Positions 60,279-64,000 of a stretch of DNA of 64,000 nucleotides are shown here, piece by piece. The stretch comes from Dermatemys mawii (Eukaryota; Chordata; Testudines; Dermatemydidae), in NCBI GenBank assembly GCA_007922305.1, contig ML677365.1, positions 10,068,599-10,132,598 of the forward strand, read 5' to 3'. Positions within the stretch are counted from its first letter, which is position 1. The number at the start of each line of letters is the position of its first letter. The position numbers were made by a program, and so were the translations under genes. The notes beneath the pieces are model-generated. The model did no database searches. It saw only the letters and a list, made by a program, of their open reading frames with translations, and was not told where the DNA came from.

Positions 60279-60845
60279 AATCAGAGGGGTAGCCATGTTA
60301 GTCTGGAATAGCAGAAGTGACAAAGAGTCCTGTGGCACCTTAAAGACTAACTAAAATTTTTTTCAGAGCATAAGCTTTCGTGGGCTAATACCCACTTCGT
60401 CGGATGCATCCGACAAAGTGGGTATNNNNNNNNNNNNNNNNNNNNNNNNNNNNNNNNNNNNNNNNNNNNNNNNNNNNNNNNNNNNNNNNNNNNNNNNNNN
60501 NNNNNNNNNNNNNNNNNNNNNNNNNNNNNNNNNNNNNNNNNNNNNNNNNNNNNNNNNNNNNNNNNNNNNNNNNNNNNNNNNNNNNNNNNNNNNNNNNNNN
60601 NNNNNNNNNNNNNNNNNNNNNNNNNNNNNNNNNNNNNNNNNNNNNNNNNNNNNNNNNNNNNNNNNNNNNNNNNNNNNNNNNNNNNNNNNNNNNNNNNNNN
60701 NNNNNNNNNNNNNNNNNNNNNNNNNNNNNNNNNNNNNNNNNNNNNNNNNNNNNNNNNNNNNNNNNNNNNNNNNNNNNNNNNNNNNNNNNNNNNNNNNNNN
60801 NNNNNNNNNNNNNNNNNNNNNNNNNAGGACTCTTTGTCACTTCTG
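60279..60845. mobile_element. Penelope-derived hairpin element, copy 4, containing the assembly gap
   Basis: Flanked by the perfect 14-bp direct repeat CAAGAGAAAACAAG (60265-60278 and 60846-60859). The left arm is complete (AATCAGAGGGGTAGCC). The centre CGGATGCATCCG (60401-60412) is a perfect palindrome with no spacer. The right arm starts CGACAAAGTGGGTAT, is interrupted by Ns, and resumes at AGGACTCTTTGTCAC. By comparison with copy 3 only about 50-60 bases of arm are missing. Confidence 0.85.
60426..60825. other. Assembly gap, 400 N
   Basis: Exactly 400 unresolved bases inside the right arm of a near-perfect hairpin. The round length suggests an estimated or default gap size. Long X-filled reading frames across it are artefacts. 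Confidence 0.99.
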
Positions 60846-61684
60846 CAAGAGAAAACAAGTACATTGGACAAACAAGTGGACTGGGGTAGGAGGCAGGGAA
60901 GATATAGTAGAAAAATAATAACATGTAATTTATTGACATGACTGTAATCAACATAATAAGTGAAGAGAGTATATCTTAGCAGTGACTTAGGTGATAGCCA
61001 CCTGGATTTTGTCACTAGCTTCCTTCCCATTTTAACATCCATACAATGCTAATTTCTAATCATACAAGGCCTAAACCAAAAGTCTAATTAAGCACAGCCT
61101 ATTTTAATATTAAAATACGTTTTCAGTCCCCCAGCAAACTACTGCATCAAGAAATCCCCAAATTTCATGCCATGTTCCCATCAGCCCATTGGCACAGAAA
61201 AGTAGGCTCCGAATATTTCTCCCTCATTCCCCAAGGTCCTAACCACAGCAGCGATGGGAGACCAAACTACAGACACCATTAATTTGTAATCTCAGTCAAG
61301 AGGCCAATGTAAGCTCTGTAACCTCACATGCTGCTAGCTATGGAGCCTGACTAGGGTGATTCACTTATATTGAAGGGAAATTAAGGACAAACGTATGAAA
61401 AAATGAAAGTTCTCATACACGTGGACATAATTCCACTTTGTTACAAAATCATACTGTACATTAGTATCTTGCTGTATGATTCTTGACAGATGACAGATTT
61501 TTTCCTTGCATAATTATTGCTTTAGCACTTTTTATATAACATAATACTTCTTGTGGCTCCTTATCTGATATAGGTCACAGGCACCAAATAAGGGACCCAT
61601 ACTTAAAATACAGAGCTGTTAGTCATTTCTTTGTTTAGTTGTTATATCCTCACTCAAGAAGCCAGCCTGACATGCAATCCATGT

Positions 61685-61808
61685 TAGGGTGACCAGATGT
61701 CCCGATTTTATAGGGACAATGCCAATGTTTGGGTCTCTTTTTTATATAGGTGCCTATTAACCCCCATCTCCTGTCCTGATTTTTCACACTTGCTGTCTGG
61801 TCATCCTA
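61685..61808. mobile_element. Short TIR element ('tagggtgaccagat' family)
   Basis: 124 bp. Left end TAGGGTGACCAGATGTCCCG, right end complement of TAGGATGACCAGACAGCAAG. Flanks ATCCATGT (61677-61684) and ATCCACAT (61809-61816) agree at 6 of 8 bases, suggesting an 8-bp duplication and hence a hAT-like origin. Inside are 'attttatagggacaatgcca' and 'cctgtcctgatttttcacac'. Confidence 0.65.
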
Positions 61809-62171
61809 ATCCACATCCTTGTTTGTATACATATCTGAGAGCTGTAACAGACTCACCTTCTCTGTGGCTCAGACCAGAGAACCCTGACAGTTATCTACAA
61901 CCTTTGGAAAGAGGAAGCTCATCCCACCTGTCTGAGGCCAACAGCCATTTGAATCCCAGATTATCCCCCACCCCTGTAACATCTGTCATCTTGGCTGACC
62001 CGTGTGGGACTGAACCAGAGACCTCCAGAATTGAAAGTATGAATTGATATAGTTCAAACGAAAGAGATAGATGCCTTAGTGGGGGCTGTAGCACACTTAC
62101 ATCCTTGGTGGATTGGGCACAGAGAGAGACACCCATCACACACTGACCAGTGGGTTACATGGGCACACAAG

Positions 62172-62348
62172 ACCAGATTCTCAAGAGGTATTTAAGTGCC
62201 TAAAGAGGCAGGCAAATGCTTTGTGGGATTTTATAGAAGCCTTGGCTCCTAACTTACCAATGGGAGCTAGGTGCTTAGGCACTTTTAAAAATCCTACTAG
62301 TTGCCTATTTTCATCTTTAGGCAACTAAATACCTTTAAAAATCTGGCT
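62172..62348. mobile_element. Foldback element ('ccagatttt...taggtgcctaa')
   Basis: Left ACCAGATTCTCAAGAGGTAT then 'ttaagtgcctaaag'; right 'ctttaggcaactaaatacct' and TTTAAAAATCTGGCT. The arms are complementary over about 30 bases with mismatches. It is a common sauropsid palindromic repeat. Confidence 0.7.
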
Positions 62349-62479
62349 CACAATTTCTTGAGGCATATGTTCAGCCAGCACAGTCTCTGTTTGTATTGAC
62401 AACACTCCTTCCTCACATTAGACAATATAAAGATTGTTCTGTGTCTAGCATCAATTAATTCAGGTAAGTCCTATGGCCT

Positions 62480-62535
62480 GTGTTATACCAGAGGTCAGAC
62501 TAGGAAATCAAAGTGGTCCCTTCTGGGCTTACTAC
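62480..62535 (+). repeat. CR1 LINE 3'-end remnant
   Basis: 'Ataccagaggtcagactagg' followed by 'aatcaaagtggtcccttctg', the CR1 3' end pattern. Confidence 0.6.
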
Positions 62536-63421
62536 CCATTAGTGTTTCACTTTTCTACCTGGATCTCTGTTTAAGATGGGGGAGGGTTGTGGAATTAGAG
62601 TAAGATAGCAGCCTTGGTGAATGATGTATAAAATAGAATCTGCACAACTTGTATGTTCCAGAATGCCTGATGTTCCTTAAGAAACTCACACTTGTTATAT
62701 AAACCAGTTGCACAAATTTAAAAATCCATTTCTAATGAGGATTAACATGATGAAGTTCCATCCCTTTGAAAAGCATCCCTTATCTAAATACAGATTTCCA
62801 GATCTGTCTTATTATTATTACAGTTCCTCTGTAATATTTTCCTGTGATCTTTCTTTTACACTTTGTATCTTTCATTTTGATCCAAATTATCTATGCTGTG
62901 CTAGCCAAAATATCTATGTCATTTCCTATGCTGAATACTAAACTTCCCTCCTGCTTTGCCTCCCGTTGTCAGGTTGTGCCTCTGGGCCATGATTTTAAGG
63001 AGTGGATACTGAAAATCAGACTCCTAATTCCATATCTGGGAGCCTAAATAGCTGGTTTGATTTTTTAGAGGTTCTGAACTGCTGGATATGGGGAACATAT
63101 GAAGATGAAAACCAAAGAAAACGTTCCTCCAACCCCACATTAACTGAAAAGCAAGTCTGTCCATATCTAGTTACAAGTGCAGAATTTTAAAAAATCTTGT
63201 GAATTGGAATTAGAAACCCAAGCTTCTAAAGCAGAAAGAAATATTTCTGCACCAAATGTTTTAATTGTAACAGTTTGGGGGGTTTAAGTGGTTTCAGATG
63301 CACTTCTGTAACACATGCTTATTAAAAGTTCTTGTGTTCTTTAAAGCAGATTTTTGTCTAGATTCTCTCTTTAAAAGAGGCCATTCCTGCTTATTTTACA
63401 TAAATGAGTAGTCCCATTAGA

Positions 63422-63521
63422 TTGGATTCTGCTCTCACACTGGTGTAAATCCAGAGTAACATCATTGACTTAAGTGAAGTTATCCTGTATTTACGCTATG
63501 TAATGCGATCAGCATTTGGCT
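63422..63521. repeat. Foldback MITE-like remnant
   Basis: 'Ttggattctgctctcacact', 'ggtgtaaatccagagtaaca' and the right side 'gtatttacgctatgtaatgc' resemble the arms of a palindromic repeat built around 'ggtgtaaatcc', with the right arm decayed. Confidence 0.45.
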
Positions 63522-63794
63522 AAGAGATTCAGTGGAACTATTTGCTAATAACTTTGAAACTTTGAACAAACCTTTTAAAGTGGTTAAGGCATTCTTCTTT
63601 AAATAGTCATAGCTGAATATATAGTGATACTTTTCACTCATAAGGTCTCGATCAAAAGCCCACTGAAGTCAATGGGGCAAACTGTAGGCCATATTCTACC
63701 TTCAGAAATCAATATGCAAATCTGATTTACATCAAGGGGCCAAAGTCTGCTTTTATTTCCCCCAGTATTAGTGTTGTGTAATTCCGTTGACTAA

Positions 63795-64000
63795 CAGTCA
63801 GAATTCAAGGCCAGAAGAGACCACCAGATCATCTAGTCTGACCTCCTCTACATCACAGGCCACCAGCTCCACCCAGCACTCTCTTGCTAAACCCAACAAC
63901 CAAAATGAAATCAAAGTATTACAGCCCACAGGAGATGAAACTATTACATGCCACAAACAGAATATAGAAGAAACTGAGGTGTACCAGTTCCCAAGGCCCC
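63795..64000 (+). repeat. CR1-related repeat running off the window end
   Basis: 'Gaattcaaggccagaagaga', 'ccaccagatcatctagtctg', 'acctcctctacatcacaggc', then 'agtattacagcccacaggag' and 'accagttcccaaggcccc'. This is a high-copy turtle pattern related to CR1 3' sequence. Confidence 0.55.

Larger units (their letters stand above)
42111..64000 (+). other. Intergenic region downstream of ANGPT1
   Basis: No exon, RNA gene or promoter is recognisable. Repeats are listed separately. Stretches in which I see nothing identifiable: 42600-43390, 43590-45110, 46440-48130, 48450-51010 (apart from a GT run), 51740-52630, 52970-53640, 53680-54800, 55160-55790, 55890-57350, 57540-58380, 59880-60120, 60870-61670, 61820-62170, 62350-62475 and 62540-63420. 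A short diverged repeat may lie at about 57355-57530. Bases 46830-47290 are purine-rich (GA/AAG). Confidence 0.75.

Noticed and set aside
60347..61042. Long frames filled with X
   Set aside because: They are produced by the 400-N gap, which has no stop codons.

Overview
This window is vertebrate nuclear DNA, most likely from a turtle. Three exons with canonical splice sites carry the end of a deeply conserved vertebrate gene. The interspersed repeats are the sauropsid mix typical of turtles: CR1 LINE tails, CORE/MIR-like SINEs, Penelope-like elements, and many short foldback and hAT-type DNA transposons. No L1 or Alu-type repeats were seen. The turtle assignment is an inference from repeat style, not a database match. 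Nothing bacterial (operon, CRISPR, ribosome binding site) is present.

The only protein-coding gene I can support is the 3' end of ANGPT1 (angiopoietin-1) on the + strand. Its last three coding exons are 3614-3780, 31813-31943 and 40787-40947. They encode the last 152 residues, which is the C-terminal half of the fibrinogen-related domain that binds the TIE2 receptor. Exon phases join cleanly (167, 131 and 161 nt), and the cysteines, calcium-site aspartates and receptor-contact loop are intact. Bases 1-3613 are the end of the preceding intron. The next intron is about 28.0 kb and the last about 8.8 kb. A 3' UTR follows the stop codon, with a plausible poly(A) signal near 42.09 kb. From about 42.1 kb to the end I see no further gene.

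Most of the describable structure is transposon remains inside the introns and downstream. Region by region: CR1 and SINE fragments at 0.5-7.6 kb; two hAT-type elements back to back at one target site at 8.2-9.4 kb; a decayed RTE-clade LINE at 10.9-13.8 kb broken by two DNA-element insertions; a GA-rich minisatellite and CR1 at 20.3-22.0 kb; Penelope-derived hairpins at 22.4, 29.1, 43.4 and 60.3 kb; a Charlie-like hAT element at 26.6-27.3 kb; a minus-strand Penelope-like relic at 30.5-31.1 kb; a long composite repeat with a tRNA-like segment at 34.3-35.1 kb; an LTR-like repeat split by a DNA element at 45.1-46.4 kb; and a Penelope-like element with a recognisable GIY-YIG endonuclease region at 58.4-59.8 kb. 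A 400-base assembly gap (60426-60825) lies inside one of the hairpins.

The observation most worth a second look links these hairpins to the Penelope-like elements. They share terminal sequence, keep their own 10-14 bp target duplications, and contain a hammerhead-ribozyme-like core. I did not find a wholly new gene system, and almost every open reading frame here is chance or lies inside repeats.
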